NCBI GenBank assembly: GCA_003260355.1
Contig: MPSQ01000002.1
Location: 62,001-126,000 of the forward strand
From: SR1 bacterium human oral taxon HOT-345
GTDB taxonomy: Bacteria; Patescibacteriota; Gracilibacteria; Absconditabacterales; Absconditicoccaceae
Direction of reading: 5' to 3'
Length of the DNA: 64,000 nt
The notes under the pieces are model-generated. The model was not told the origin of the DNA. It saw only the letters and a list, made by a program, of their open reading frames with translations, and searched no databases. This document shows positions 31,319 to 42,665 of the stretch, one piece after another. Numbering within the stretch: the stretch's first letter is position 1; each line of letters opens with the position of its first letter. The position numbers and the translations under genes were made by a program.

Positions 31319-32431
31319 ATGGCGTATCGTATGAAACCTTTTCTGATAAGTATTGGAAGTCTGTGTGGGATCTTTCTTTTTTTGGTGGTAAGCAATGGGC
31401 TAGGGTTTGGGATGGAAGCGTTGTTTGGAGAGCATCTGGTGGTATGGATTTTGTTTGGGATTTTTTGGTTGTTCGGGGGAGCTCTTTGGGAAACGACGGA
31501 CCAGAATACGAAGTTCTTTAAAAAACTTCTTATTATCGCAGAAGTCTATCTTTTTTTATTGATTTTCGTCCAGCCGGGGATCAATCTTTCATGGTTAGAG
31601 TTTTTGGTGCTGTATGGGGCAGGGTATGGGATTGTATATGAAGTAATGACCTTTAGAGCACAAAAGTGGCAGACGGTTTTCTTTTCTAGCTGTTATGGGG
31701 TGATCGTCGCATTGATGGTCAGCATTGCAGCGTTGATGTGGTGGAGGCAGCCCTTTGATGAGGAACAATTTATCACGCAGCAATGATCGTTTCTTTTTAC
31801 GGTCTTTGATGGAATGCTTGTGCCCTCCTATACGACGATTCTTTTGAAGTCTCCTATGTCTGAAAAGGTGATTTCCGCAAGCACAAAAAGTCAGACCTTC
31901 TTATTAGAAAAAAATACTGATTATCTTCTTCAATTTGCCTCTCAGCAGGAGGAGGAGCATAATTTTATCGTGCTTCAAGATCAAGAAGGAAACCTCATCA
32001 AAGTAGGACCACAATCTCAGCTCAGGTTTTCTACTCATGCTTCGAATTTTTCCCTCCAAGAGCAAAAAGGAAGGGTAGCATTTTTTGGGACAGGAGAGCT
32101 TTTGCCTCCCGAGCTAATGGAATTTAGGGATCGTTATCAAGCACGTCAAAAGGCGGCAGCCCTTGCCTTGCTCCCGGCTGGTCTCAGAAGCAATCCTACA
32201 TTTCAAAGATGGAGTATCAGGTTTACCTCCTCTTTGGCGAAAGTGTTTCCGTTTTGGTATGGAGAAAATGCGAAGTATATTCAGAGCTATCTGCCGTATC
32301 TGGGATTAGCAGCGACTCAGAAGCAGCATGGAAAGGTAGACTATTCAATTCTTAAATCCACGTGAAAACTCTGAACAGAAAAAACAAACCATAAAGAAAA
32401 ATATCGGGAATATTTCAAGAAATTATTCTAA
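31319..32431 (+). CDS. Membrane protein with C-terminal soluble domain, unknown
   Basis: 370 residues. The first 165 residues hold about five hydrophobic helices (ISIGSLCGIFLFLVVS, LVVWILFGIFWLFGGAL, LLIIAEVYLFLLIF, GVIVALMVSIAALMWW, and one following the TGA at 31785); the rest is soluble with a beta-rich part (SQTFLLEKNTDYLLQF, NFIVLQDQEGNLIKVG, a barrel-like or FHA-like look) and a helical C-terminus. Three TGA codons are Gly. Starts at 31319 or at the Met five codons on. No family recognised. Confidence 0.7.
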
Positions 32432-32805
32432 CTTTTTTCACAAATGATTGACATGTCTTTTTGTGTCGTTTTGTAAAAATGAGTCTGAGTTCACAAAAGT
32501 TTTATAAAATTCACAAAGTTTTAACACTGAACGTAAGTTGAGAGATCTACCTTTTAATCTACTGAAAGATGAGTTTTAGGAAACTTTTTACATTTTAGGT
32601 TTATTATTCTTATTAAATAATTTATATTCTTTTATTATTAATTAATCCTCAAGATTTAACATTGCTCTTGAAAATTGAAAGGATTTGCTTACTTTAATCT
32701 TTGTTTTATTTTCTTTGTTTCTTGCTTATGAGGGACGCTCTCAAGAGGATCGGTGTTATCACAGCTTTTGGAACTTTTTCATGATATTTGATTTATTCAC
32801 TTATT
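32432..32805. other. AT-rich intergenic stretch
   Basis: Very AT-rich, with repeated TTCACAAA / CACAAAGTTTT words at about 32436-32525. A frame at 32685-32930 is open on the plus strand but overlaps the next gene in a different phase. I see no clear gene. Confidence 0.5.
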
Positions 32806-33138
32806 ATGCAGAAACCCATCGTCCTCCCAGAATATCAACATATGAATTTTGTTTTTTGTGTTGTGCTGATTGTTATTTCTCTTTATATCTCGATTTTTTA
32901 CGGGATTTATCCGATTCATGTGAGGTTTAGTAGAGCTACGCTTTTTGTCTTGGGGATCTCTGCTATTGTGATGTGAAAGACCGTTTTTCTAAATGATCCT
33001 ATGAATGATGCTTACTTTGGAGATTTGAGTTGTGTGGTAGGTGTGCTTCTTTTGATTATTTGACCAACGAATTTTATTATGACTTCTGGGGTTAAGAAAA
33101 AGAGAGAAGAGAAAAATTTGGAAATTATTGAGGTGTAA
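32806..33138 (+). CDS. Small membrane protein
   Basis: 110 residues with three hydrophobic helices (FVFCVVLIVISLYISIFYG, TLFVLGISAIVM, VVGVLLLIIG) and a charged C-terminal tail (KKKREEKNLEIIEV). Two TGA codons are Gly. It precedes tRNA-Gly. No family recognised. Confidence 0.65.
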
Positions 33139-33175
33139 GTTTTTTTGCTGGGGGTAGGAAATACTCCCTTTCTAT

Positions 33176-33252
33176 GCGGGTGTAGCTCATTTGGCTAGAG
33201 CGCTTCCTTGCCAAGGAAGAGGCAGCGGGTTCGAGTCCCGTCACTCGCTCCA
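33176..33252 (+). tRNA. tRNA-Gly (anticodon GCC)
   Basis: Acceptor GCGGGTG pairs with CACTCGC (one G-T), anticodon loop CTTGCCA... gives GCC, T-loop GGTTCGAGTCC, encoded CCA. This tRNA reads GGC/GGT and is not the UCA suppressor-type glycine tRNA needed for TGA, which is outside the window. Confidence 0.95.
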
Positions 33253-33305
33253 TGAAAAAGGGTTGATTTTGCTTGGAAAATCTTTACATTACTTCTTGCT
33301 TTTAT

Positions 33306-33389
33306 GCCTAGGTGATGGAACTGGTAGACATGCTAGACTCAAAATCTGGTGGCTTCACGGCCGTGCGGGTTCAAGTCCCGCTCTAGGTA
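33306..33389 (+). tRNA. tRNA-Leu (anticodon CAA)
   Basis: Acceptor GCCTAGG pairs with TCTAGGT (two G-T), anticodon stem CTAGA/TCTGG with loop CTCAAAA gives CAA, long variable arm TGGCTTCACGGCCG, T-loop GGTTCAAGTCC. CCA is not encoded. Confidence 0.9.
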
Positions 33390-33392
33390 AAG

Positions 33393-33431
33393 ACTAAAAA
33401 GTCTGATGTGATATTCAGATTTTTTTTGTTT
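33393..33431 (+). terminator. Terminator after tRNA-Leu
   Basis: AAAGTCTGA pairs with TTCAGATTT around TGTGATA, followed by a long T-run. Confidence 0.75.
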
Positions 33432-33520
33432 TTGGAATTTGGTTCTTTAGAGTTGAGGCGAAAGCAGGAGATTTTGGAGCTATATTTTTGGGGAGTTGGG
33501 TATTTTTGAGATATTTTTAG

Positions 33521-33548
33521 TTGCTTTTTTCCTAAAAATAACTACATT
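33521..33548 (+). promoter_or_regulatory. Promoter of ssb
   Basis: TTGCTT, 16-bp spacer, TACATT, 45 bases upstream of the ssb start. Confidence 0.6.
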
Positions 33549-33592
33549 TCATCACTGAATGAAGAAGTTTTTATTCCGTTTGTGTTTGTGAG

Positions 33593-33988
33593 ATGGATTT
33601 GAATAAGGTAATGTTGATTGGGAGGTCTACGAGTACTTTACAGGTCAAGACTATAGAGAGCACTCAAAGTGCTGTCGTTAATTTCACTCTTGCAACCAAT
33701 AGAAAGTATAAAAATAAAGAAGGAAATGTTTTGGAAGATGCTGAATATCATAGATGTGTTGCCTATGGGAATACTGCAGAAGTGCTTGGAAAGTATCTTA
33801 CTAAGTGAAAGAGAATTTATCTTGAAGGGAGATTAAGAACCAGAAAATGGCAGGATACTGAAGGACATGATAGATTTTCTACAGAAGTGATTATTGATAA
33901 TTTTATTTTCCTTGATACGAAAGTTTCGAACTCAGATGAAGTAGAGATTGATCCGCTCTCTGATTTTGATAGTGAGGTTCCTTTTTAA
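33593..33988 (+). CDS. ssb: Single-stranded DNA-binding protein
   Basis: 131 residues with an OB fold starting MDLNKVMLIGRST and containing EYHRCVAYGNTAEVLGKYL, GRLRTRKWQDTEG and TEVIIDNFIFLD, as in bacterial SSB. The acidic tail ends DFDSEVPF, the conserved tip that recruits partners. The linker between OB fold and tip is very short. One TGA is Gly. Coats single-stranded DNA in replication, repair and possibly DNA uptake. Confidence 0.96.
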
Positions 33989-34042
33989 GGCTTTTTTGTA
34001 TGGTTTTTCTACTTACTCTTACTTCTTAACCTTTTCATATCG

Positions 34043-34651
34043 ATGTCTTTTAAGCAAAAAATATTAAAATTCTGACTTGAAACTTTTGATTTGATTGTTT
34101 TCTTGGTATTCGTTTTCTGAATTATTCTTTTTATTAGGTTTTTTATTGGGACTCCATACACGGTGGTCGGATCAAGTATGCTTCCAACCTTTGAATCTAA
34201 TGATTGGATTATTGTGGAAAAGTTGACTCAGAGGTTTTGAACTTTAGAGAGGGGACAGGTGGTTGTTTTTGTGCCTCCTGGCAAGAATATTCCTTATATT
34301 AAGAGGATTATTGGCTTGCCTTGAGAGACAGTAAAGTTTGTAGATGATTTGACCTATATTTGTAATAATGAAGCTCCTGTTTCTGATATTCAGGCTTCGA
34401 ATGGGCAGTATTGTTTCCGTTTAGATGAACCGTATCTTTATCCTGATACAAAAACGATTCCTCAGTGAGAAAAGACAGAATTTGAAGTGAGTAATGGGTA
34501 TTTTGTCATGTGAGATCATAGAGGAAGCACTTCTGATTCTCTTTCTTGTTTTTCAAAGTCTTGTTATCAAGGAGCGAATTATCTTGTCCCAGATTCTCAT
34601 CTTATAGGTAGAGTTTTTGTGAGATTATTCCCGACTTTTTCTCTCTTTTAG
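34043..34651 (+). CDS. lepB: Signal peptidase I
   Basis: 202 residues. One N-terminal membrane helix (about 18-36), then the catalytic Ser in GSSMLPTF (about 44), the Lys in YIKRIIGLPGE (about 87), and box E GDHRGSTSDS near the C-terminus. Six TGA codons are Gly, two of them inside conserved boxes (LPGE, MGDH). Cuts signal peptides from secreted proteins; needed for the many exported proteins of this window. Confidence 0.95.
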
Positions 34652-34668
34652 TTCTTTAGCTTGGAACT

Positions 34669-35226
34669 ATGAAGATTTTTTCTAACTTTGATACTGAGTG
34701 GAAACAAGAGGCATACCAAGAAGCCGTAGATAAATTTTGAAAAGAGAATGTTTTTATTCTCAATAAAAGTTTTCTCTTCTTTTTTTCGAAGGTGATTGTT
34801 CCATTTTTTTGATGGACGATTATGTTTATCTTGGTTCAGTTTCCTATTTATCTTGGTCTGGAGGATTTCTGAAATATAAAGTATATTGTTACTTGAGTGC
34901 TGTTTATCATTTATCTTTTTGTTATTGCTCCGCTGTTTAAGTATTATTTGGACTATGTTATGGATTTTTCTCTCGTTACTCCCGAGTATCTTACGAGATA
35001 CAATCAGACTTGACCTTTGAAGAGAGATATCAAATCTAGTTATGTAAAGAATATCAAAACTATTACTATTCAAAAAAATACTTTTTGGTACAATATTTTT
35101 GATAATTGAAACTTGATTTTTCTCTCAGAGTGAGATAGGGACAATCAGGGAGAAGTTGTTTTGCACTATATCAAAGATCCTGAGGCAAAAAAGAAAATTA
35201 TAACAAAAATTATGAAGCTTTACTAA
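34669..35226 (+). CDS. Membrane protein with PH-like (bPH) domain
   Basis: 185 residues: soluble N-terminus, two membrane helices (about 45-62 and 75-95), and a C-terminal domain with the strand pattern YVKNIKTITIQKNTFWYN, GNLIFLSEGDRDNQGEVVLH, then a terminal helix ending KKKIITKIMKLY, like bacterial PH domains. Eight TGA codons are Gly. It lies 17 bp after lepB and 18 bp before the Hsp20-like gene, so the three probably form an operon. Confidence 0.65.
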
Positions 35227-35244
35227 TTTCCTGACGATAAAACT

Positions 35245-35589
35245 ATGCAATTGGACAATTCACCATTGATTCCTTATGATATTTATGAATCTTCTCAAGA
35301 AATTGTTATTATTATGCCACTTTGAGGAGTGAAAAAGGAAACTATACGTCTTACTATTGAAGATTATAAGCTTATTCTTGAGGGAGAAAGGATTTTAACA
35401 CCTTTAAAAGAGAATCTTTTGCCTGTGAAAGAAGAATGTTATCGAGGAAAGATTAGACAAATCATCGATCTTCCTGCTCAGATTTATTTTGATAGAATTC
35501 ATAGTAAACTTTCTCCGGAAAATATTTTGTGGATTATTATTCCCAAAGCTCTTGTTCCTGAAAAGATAACGCTCCAGATTGAAGAATAG
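35245..35589 (+). CDS. Small heat-shock (Hsp20/alpha-crystallin) protein
   Basis: 114 residues. Starts near PYDIYESSQEIVIIMPLGGV, then TIRLTIEDYKLILEGER, and after an insert CYRGKIRQIIDLPAQIYFDR, ENILWIIIPKA: the strand order and the I-x-I/P pattern of alpha-crystallin domains. The GVL segment is degenerate (NILWIII). One TGA is Gly. Probably a holdase chaperone. Confidence 0.75.
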
Positions 35590-35595
35590 ATTATT

Positions 35596-38500
35596 TTAGA
35601 TTGTGTCTGGAAGTGCTGCTATTCGTTGTTGTTTCTTCTCTTCATAGTGTGATCTTATTTCTGAGGAGAAGATTTTTTTTAAGATTTTTTCGGAGGTATC
35701 GATCAGGCTTTGATCTATTTCTTTTTCAAAGATTTTTGGAAAAGCTTTCCATTCATAGTTATCCTCGTCTATGTTGGTTGAGAAAATATTATTTTTTAGA
35801 TCTGACTTCATCTTTTTAGCAAGGGAAAAGTATTCACTTACTTTTGTTTGTTGGTATCGTGGAGAATATTCTGTTTTGAGCATATTTTCTAATCAGAAAA
35901 ATGCTGATTCTCGTGCTTGGGATTTTATCTTTCGTTGTTTTTCTTGTTGTTTCCTTGTGTTTGGAATATTGCGGCAGGTGAAATTCTGATTTTTGTACTG
36001 TATGCAATATTTATTCCCTTCTTTGATTAGTTTTGTAGCTTTTATGATTGATCGTTCCTCTGTAGTGAAATCTTGTAGTATTTCATTAGTTGAAGTATAG
36101 GTTACTCCTTCTTTTGTTTTGGTATAACAAAAAGTATCAAAGATTTGATTCCCTTTTCCTATTGAAATACAGCTATTGGTATTCGGGAAATTGAAATTTC
36201 ATTCGAAAATTTTTGGTTTTCCTTCTTCTAGTTCTCATGAGAGATATTTTTTATTTTTTTGGTTTATTAGGAGATAGAATCCGCTTCAGAGCAATAATTT
36301 TTGGAGGTTTTTTGTTTCATCGGTAAAAGAAATCTCGATCTTCTCTTTGCCTAGATCTTTTCCTTTTGGATTAGGTGTTATGCTGTGAATTTTAAGTATA
36401 ATCCCTGATAATCATTCTTCTTCCTTTTCTCTCTGTTTACTCTCTTTTTCAGGATTTTTTTCTGTTTTCTTTTCAATATCGTAGCATGCAATGTCAAAAA
36501 GATGCTCATTTTGAACTAGAGCGATACAGCTTGATTTTGTATTTGGGAGTCAAAAGTCGCCTTTTAGGATAAGAGGATTAGTTATTTCAATATTTCATAA
36601 AAAGCTTAGGTCTTTGAATTTTCCACTTCCTTCAATATCTTCAAAGCTTAGATTCATGCCTGATACATTTTTTTCTAAGATGAAAAGTCAAAATTGATTA
36701 TTAAAATCTAAAGATTTTATCATTTTTGATTTATCAAAGATAGATAGTGTGATACTTTCATTATTTTTATCACTTCCTTTGGGGTTATAGTCAATGTTTT
36801 GGATTTTTATGATTAGATTTTCAACATTATTTTTCTTTTCTTCATCTTTTAGCGAAGGATCTGGACAGTTTTTTGGATCTCGTATTCCTAGTTGTTCGTT
36901 TTTTGCTTCATGTTCTGCTTTTTTGAAAGCTTCTTGTTTTTCATAACTTTGTTTGTAGGTGTATTCTTTTGCGTATCCATTGCGGATAAGTTCTTCATTA
37001 ATGAGTTTCCCGTCTAGTGATACGTATGCTAAAAGTCTTCCATATCTATCTGTATTTTCCTGTCCCTTGTCAAAAGAAAGCTCTATGGTTTTTCCTTTTA
37101 GTCTTTGTGTAAGGTAGTCTTTTGCTTCTTTTCCATAGCATTCTGTTTTTTTGTATCTTGCAGTATTACTTTCTGGTGCATCAACTCAGATAAGGCGAAC
37201 AGATGCTAACTTTCCACTTTCATCTTTGTATCTTATCGTGTCGCCATCAATGATTGAGAATACTTTGATTCCTTCTAGCTTTTGGATTTCTTTTTTTTGT
37301 TTAGGAGAGATCTTATAGTAATAAGTATCCAGTATAGTCTCTTTATATTTTAAATGGACAGTGATGGTATCTCCATTTTTACTAGAATTAGGAAATCAAT
37401 AACTTCCTCTAAATGTTTCAGAAATTCCTTGCTTAAGGATACCCTTTAGCTTTTTGTTTTTCCCGTTGATATCCAAGGTTAATAGACTGAGGTCTAATTC
37501 CTCACCTTTGGTCAAGATCAGTGTGATGCTTTCGTTAGTGTCTGCTCCAGGAGGATCATATTCTATATCTTCTATTTTGATTTGGTAGGTATTAATATCT
37601 ATTTTTGAGGTTTCTTGATTTTTGTTTTCTGAGTTTTTATTTTTTTTGTTTTCTTCTTGGTTTTTAGGAGGCTTTTCTTGTTTATTACTTTCTGAAGTGC
37701 AGAGTTCTTCTTTTGATGGGCAGTGACAACTTCCGCCTCAATTGATGGTAATATATTCTATTTTTGGTTTGCTGTCTATTTTGAAAAAATCTAGGAATTT
37801 TTTTTCAAATCCAGGAGAAAAGTCTCCAGTTGTATTAAATATTGGAAAGCATTCTGCTTTTTCTCCTTTTGTATAGCTGGAACTTTCTGGAGCAATTGCT
37901 GTCAAAATAATGGTGTCTAAAACTTGTCGTGTTTGTCCATCAAATCATTGAATTGTTAGGTATCAAGTCTGATATAGTAGATTAAAGTCAGGATTAGATT
38001 GACTGTCGATTCCTTTGTCGTATCGTGTTTCATCTTTACTGATGATGAAGGTATTGTTTTTTTCTCGAAAATCTGTTTTTTCTAAAATTATTTCTTTGGC
38101 TAAAATCGTTCCTGTTAACATTATTTCTTTGTATTTTGCAGGAGTATCGGTCCACTTTAATTCTATGAAAGCTGGATAAGCACTATTTCCTCGGAAAATT
38201 TCTTGTACTTCTAGTCTATTGCGATCGATAAAGGTATTGCAGGATATGGGGATGTCTGTTCCTTCCTCTTCATTTGAAGGTTGTTTTTCCTTGGGTAGAG
38301 ATATGTCTTTTGCATTTTCAGCTTCTGTGAAGAATGTTCATGGATTCGCAACCCGATTTTTTCACTTTATGTTTTTGATTCTGTCGATGGTTGTCCTCGT
38401 AGTTAGTCGTTTCCCGTTTATGAGCACTTTTTCGAAAGAGTTATCTTTCCCTTCCAAAAACTCTGTCCAATCTGGGTGAACGATGAGACTGTCAGTTTTA

Positions 38501-39276
38501 TTGTTTCAATAGGTTAAAGTCAGATTTAGTCAACTTTTCCAATTGAAAGTATATTTATCTTTGATGATTTTTTTTGGAAAATTTGTTGTGAAATACTTGC
38601 TATTTTGTGTTAGGACGATAGAAGTTTCTCAGGGAATTTGTAGGTTGTAGAGCAATGGTTGTTTTTTGTTGGCTCATTTTGTTAGGCTAAGGTTTCACGT
38701 AAGCTCAATCATTCATGAAAATGTTTTATGACTAGTATTGCTTATTTCTATTCGTGTATTTGTTTTGTCAGAAAAAGCTTCTGTAATGATGAGTGTTGGT
38801 TCATCATCTTCGTTTGAAGATTCTAAATTTCAAGATGTAAGGAGAATCGGTTGATGATTTTGGATTTTTATTACATCTTTTTGAGTGTCTATTTCAGAGG
38901 TGTCTGGGCTGATGATTTCATTTTCTGGTGTGAAGTTTCAAACTTTATCTTCAATGTCTGATTCTTTGTTGTTTTCCTCTACTTTCTCTGTGCTTTTTTC
39001 ATGAGATGATTTTTCCTCTTCAGAGATATTTTCACTAGAGATGTTTTCTATGTTTTCTCCAGTTATTGAATTGTTTGTTTCTGTGATATTTCAAGAAAAA
39101 GATTCTTCTGATTTCTTTTGTGATGACTGGATTTCTGGCTTATTTTCTTCTGCTCAGGTTTGTCAAACTTCCTTTGAAATCGTTGGTTCTGGATGAGATT
39201 CCATTTCTTCTGCAAAAATTGCAAGTGGCTGAAAAAAAAGCGAAGTGATCAGCAGAAATGCAAGGATTTTTTTCAT
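35596..39276 (-). CDS. Secreted multidomain thermonuclease with lamin-tail-like domains
   Basis: 1226 residues. A signal peptide (1-22) is followed by a Glu/Ser-rich spacer, a first LTD-like domain (about 155-260, LIITEAFSD), a further domain with Cys, a second LTD-like segment (about 565-650, EDIEYDPPGAD), a micrococcal nuclease domain (about 665-790) with IIDGDTIRY, VRLIGVDAPE, YGKEAKDYL, DRYGRLLAYV, then LTD-like segments at about 820 (NIDYNPKGSD) and 955 (SITPNPKGKD), and a helical C-terminus. The nuclease keeps the Asp and Arg residues of the active site. About 30 TGA codons are Gly. It probably degrades extracellular DNA/RNA for nucleotide supply. The frame was checked at six points. 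Confidence 0.88.
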
Positions 39277-39366
39277 TGTTCAATCTTAGAAAATAAAGGT
39301 TGACATGATATTTATATGCATACTACTGAAAAGTACTATTCTGTCAAGAAAAAAAAACTTGATTTT

Positions 39367-39394
39367 TTGCTTTTTTAGCTATTTTCGCTACAAT
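39367..39394 (+). promoter_or_regulatory. Promoter of the SLT-protein gene
   Basis: TTGCTT, 16-bp spacer, TACAAT preceded by GC, 35 bases upstream of the start. Confidence 0.6.
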
Positions 39395-39428
39395 TAGAGA
39401 TGTATTTTATATACTTTATGTTCTTCCT

Positions 39429-41912
39429 ATGAATTATAGATTTATTGATTTCCCTACTGATTGGTCTCAACCTAAAAACTCTAAAGATGATGTGAAGGTG
39501 CCCGAGAAGATTCTATCTTCACAACAAAAAACTAAAGAGAAGATTCAGACTTTCCCTGATAAAAAACTAGAACCAGTGGAGAAAAAGGATTCTTCATTAG
39601 ATTTTGTTAAAGAATGAATAGGAAATGTAAAGACCTCTATAGAAAATTTGAACTATGGAATGAATGAGCTTGTGACTTTGGATACTCTTGATGGAACTCC
39701 GCTCAAAAATACCATGCTTTCTATATTGAAGAATCCTCAATTTGATGATTATCCTGATTTGAAAGGAAAAACTCCAGAACAAAGGTTAGAGTTTGTTTTT
39801 AGGAAGATAAATATTGCTTTAACAAAGTTTTATGCTAGAAAACTAAATATTGGGCTGACTGAACCAGTTCCAGATTATCTCAAGAAGGTAGTTATTCCTG
39901 CTACGGAATTGTTTTTGATGGAGACTTTGGCTCAAATGGGAAATGAGACGAATATCAATTTTTTGGGACAGCTATCTAGTATGGATTTTAGTAGTTTAGG
40001 GAATCTTGTAACCCAGGTAAAAGATTTTTCTGAGAAGTTTTCGTTTTCTTTTGGTCAAGGAAAGACGCTTTTGAATCTTACAGACTTTCTTGCTTTACCA
40101 AAAAATCAAGCTCAATTAAGTAAGTTGGATGATCCTTATGAATTCTATCAAAAAGTGCTCAAAAATCCTCTCTGGAAGCAAGATATTACGACAAAGGATA
40201 GTCCAAAACCGAATCAAATTTCACTTGATTCAATTACTTGGGAACAGTTTGATTTGCGTGCTCTTAAAAATAACCTTTCTAATGAAGAGAAACAGCAGGC
40301 TTTCCAAATGGGAAAGGAAAAAATGAAACAACAGCTTTGATCTATCAAAATGGTGGAAACTCCTGAGACTATGAAAAAAATGCTTTGAATTTTGGAAAAA
40401 GCGGACGGTGTTTTTCAGAATATTGATGCTCTAGGAAATAAACTACTTGATAGTATGGATATTTTGGGAAATACTTCAAAAGTTTTGAAATCAACGCTAG
40501 GATTTGATCTTTGGAAACAAATCAGGAAAACTCCAGCACTTGGAGGTGCTCTTAATGTTGTTTTAGGTTTGCTTGGTTTCTCTGGAGGAGTTGAGGGATT
40601 GGAAAGAGCTTGGAAAAAAAGGATTCTTGAGAGGGAGCTTAAACAGCCTCAGAAAGCATATATTGCTGAGTCTTATAAAAATTATATGCAGAAGAAAGCT
40701 CTTCAAGCTACTACGGCTAAAACACTTCTTGATCAACATAATCTCAAAGTGGAGGATGCTGCTCAGCAGAAGTTTGCTCTGGATATGCCTCTGATAAAAA
40801 GTCAGATTCTTCAAAAAATAGATGAAAAACCTGAACTTTTAAATCTTTCTACTTTGAAAATGACTAAAAGTCCTGTTTTTAAGGGAGAAGATTTTGTGCA
40901 AGAAGCAAAGGTTGGAGAAAAAACGAAGCTTACTCTCAAAAGAAAACTCTCTCCACAGGAAAGAGAAGCTTTTGTGGATACTTATCTCCATGAGGGATTG
41001 GAGCGTTTTGCTTCGAATCCTAAAGCCTTATCTTCACTACCTAATGCTGATACTTTAGCGTTTATTCTCCTCTCAGGGGTTGCTCTTAATAAAGATGATG
41101 TGATAGATGGTGTGGAGGCTCAGGTTTTTCTACCTGATCAGTATACTGATGCAGCACTAGCAACTCAAAATGGGCAGAATAGATATATTTATCCTAATGG
41201 ATCTACTCCTATTGGAAATAATAAGCCTGTAGTGAATCCTATTTCTCCAAATCCTTCTGCAGAAAATATCAATAATTTTGTGGAGAATATTGGTCAAAAA
41301 CCAGAATCTGGCAATGATATAAACAATGATCAGTTAGACGAAGCTTTGTGAAGACATGGATATAATGGAAGCCTTCTTTTCTATGATAAGGTTCCTTGAA
41401 CAGAAGAACAGAAGAAAGCTTTTAAGCAGAAGATGGAGAAAATTGCAGCTGAACTGGATATTAATCCTAATCGATTAATGGCGCTGATGGCATCAGAAAC
41501 CTGAGGAACATTCAATCCTGCTATAGCCAATAAATCAACATGAGCGACAGGTTTGATCCAAATTATGCCAAGTACTGCTACAAAGTTGGGAACAACAGTT
41601 TCTGCTCTTAGATCTATGTCTGCTGTTCAACAGCTTGATTATGTGAAAAAGTATTATCAACTTTCTCCAGGGAAAAAGTTTAGGTCTCTCAAAGATCTTT
41701 ATCTCTATACTTTTTTCCCGATAGCTATGAATCATTCAAGTAATCCTAATTATGTTTTTCAGTCTAGTACTATTTCTGCTGCAAAACTTGCAGGGTTGCA
41801 TAGAAAGTTAGCTAGAGGGAAAAGCTATATCACTATGTGAGATTTTAACTACTATATCTCTGGAATGGTGAACCAGAATGTTCCTGTAGAATTTAGGAAT
41901 CAGTTTGCTTAG
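39429..41912 (+). CDS. Large protein with C-terminal lytic transglycosylase (SLT) domain
   Basis: 827 residues, joined across several TGA codons. The first 650 residues are helical, charged and of unknown family (with a Pro/Asn-rich linker at about 590-640). The C-terminal part (about 660-790) is an SLT domain: RLMALMASETGGTFNPAI with the catalytic Glu, then TGATGLIQIMPSTATKLG. There is no N-terminal signal peptide, so it is either exported by another route or released with a secretion or injection apparatus. The VirB2-like and pilT-like genes lie next to it on the opposite strand. SLT cuts the glycan strands of peptidoglycan. Confidence 0.88.
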
Positions 41913-41954
41913 TTTGGCGTAGAGATATAAGAAAGTTGCCATTGATAAGGAGAT

Positions 41955-41996
41955 AAAAAATCTGAATGAATCTTGTGATTCTTCGGATTTTTTTTA
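41955..41996 (+). terminator. Terminator of the SLT-protein gene
   Basis: AAAATCTGAATGAATC pairs with GATTCTTCGGATTTT around TTGT, followed by Ts. Confidence 0.85.
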
Positions 41997-42232
41997 AATA
42001 AACTTTATTTTTAGTGGAAAAAACTTTTGTCGTTTCATTTAAATCATCATTTTACTCCAAGCTACAGTGGGTATTTTCAACCAAATTGTCATTTTATTCT
42101 CAATTCCAGAGTGAGTTTTTGCTGATTGCTTCTATTTTTTCGTTTGTGTTTGTAAGTTTTTTGAGTGTTTTGATGGAAAACTGCTCTATTCAGCTAAGAA
42201 CAAGCCAAAGTATCAGCTATTCCTTTTTTTTA

Positions 42233-42270
42233 TAAAAAAATCTCTTGATGAGCAAGATCAAGAGTTTTTT
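42233..42270. terminator. Bidirectional terminator
   Basis: AAATCTCTTGAT pairs with ATCAAGAGTTT around GAGCAAG, with flanking A and T runs; ends the minus-strand pilus-like operon. Confidence 0.85.
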
Positions 42271-42294
42271 TGTGGTCAGATTTATTATTTTTTT

Positions 42295-42651
42295 TTAAAG
42301 ATTTGTCAGTAAACTTACTATTGTATAAGACAGCATTGCAATCGTAATTCCTATTCAAGCTCCCATTAACGCCCAGACGGCTTTTTTCATGGCTTTTTTG
42401 TCTCCATTGGCGGTAATGAGTTGATATCCTCCGTAAACAACTACTGCGGTGCATATCACGGCAAAAGACCATCGGAGATATTTATTGATGATATTGATTC
42501 ACTGAAATATTCCTTCCTCTTGGGTATCGACGACGTGTTTTTTTGGAAGATCGTCTCCTGCGTGTCCTTGAGGAACAGTAACTTTGATCCCGAAGACAGG
42601 GAGCGTGGCAAACAATGCGAGGATGACGGTGGAGAATACTTTTTTGACCAT
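42295..42651 (-). CDS. VirB2/TrbC-like pilin protein
   Basis: 118 residues. A signal-like N-terminus (MVKKVFSTVILALFATLPVFG), a short polar part with HAGDD, then two hydrophobic helices (RWSFAVICTAVVVYGGYQL and GIGITIAMLSYTIVSLL) with a KKAMKKAVW loop between. This is the layout of VirB2/TrbC pilins of type IV secretion, often seen in CPR genomes. Two TGA codons are Gly. It is last in the operon headed by the pilT-like gene. Confidence 0.65.
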
Positions 42652-42665
42652 CAGGTTTGGTGTGA

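Larger units (their letters stand above)
41913..42294. other. Intergenic region with two terminators
   Basis: Contains the terminators at 41955 and 42233. Between them the frame 42014-42235 (GTG start, 73 codons, hydrophobic middle) is open without TGA, but has no recognised family or clear RBS; I do not call it. Confidence 0.5.

Noticed and set aside
32685..32930. An 81-codon plus-strand frame
   Set aside because: It overlaps the better supported membrane protein at 32806-33138, which is longer and has membrane helices and a proper start.
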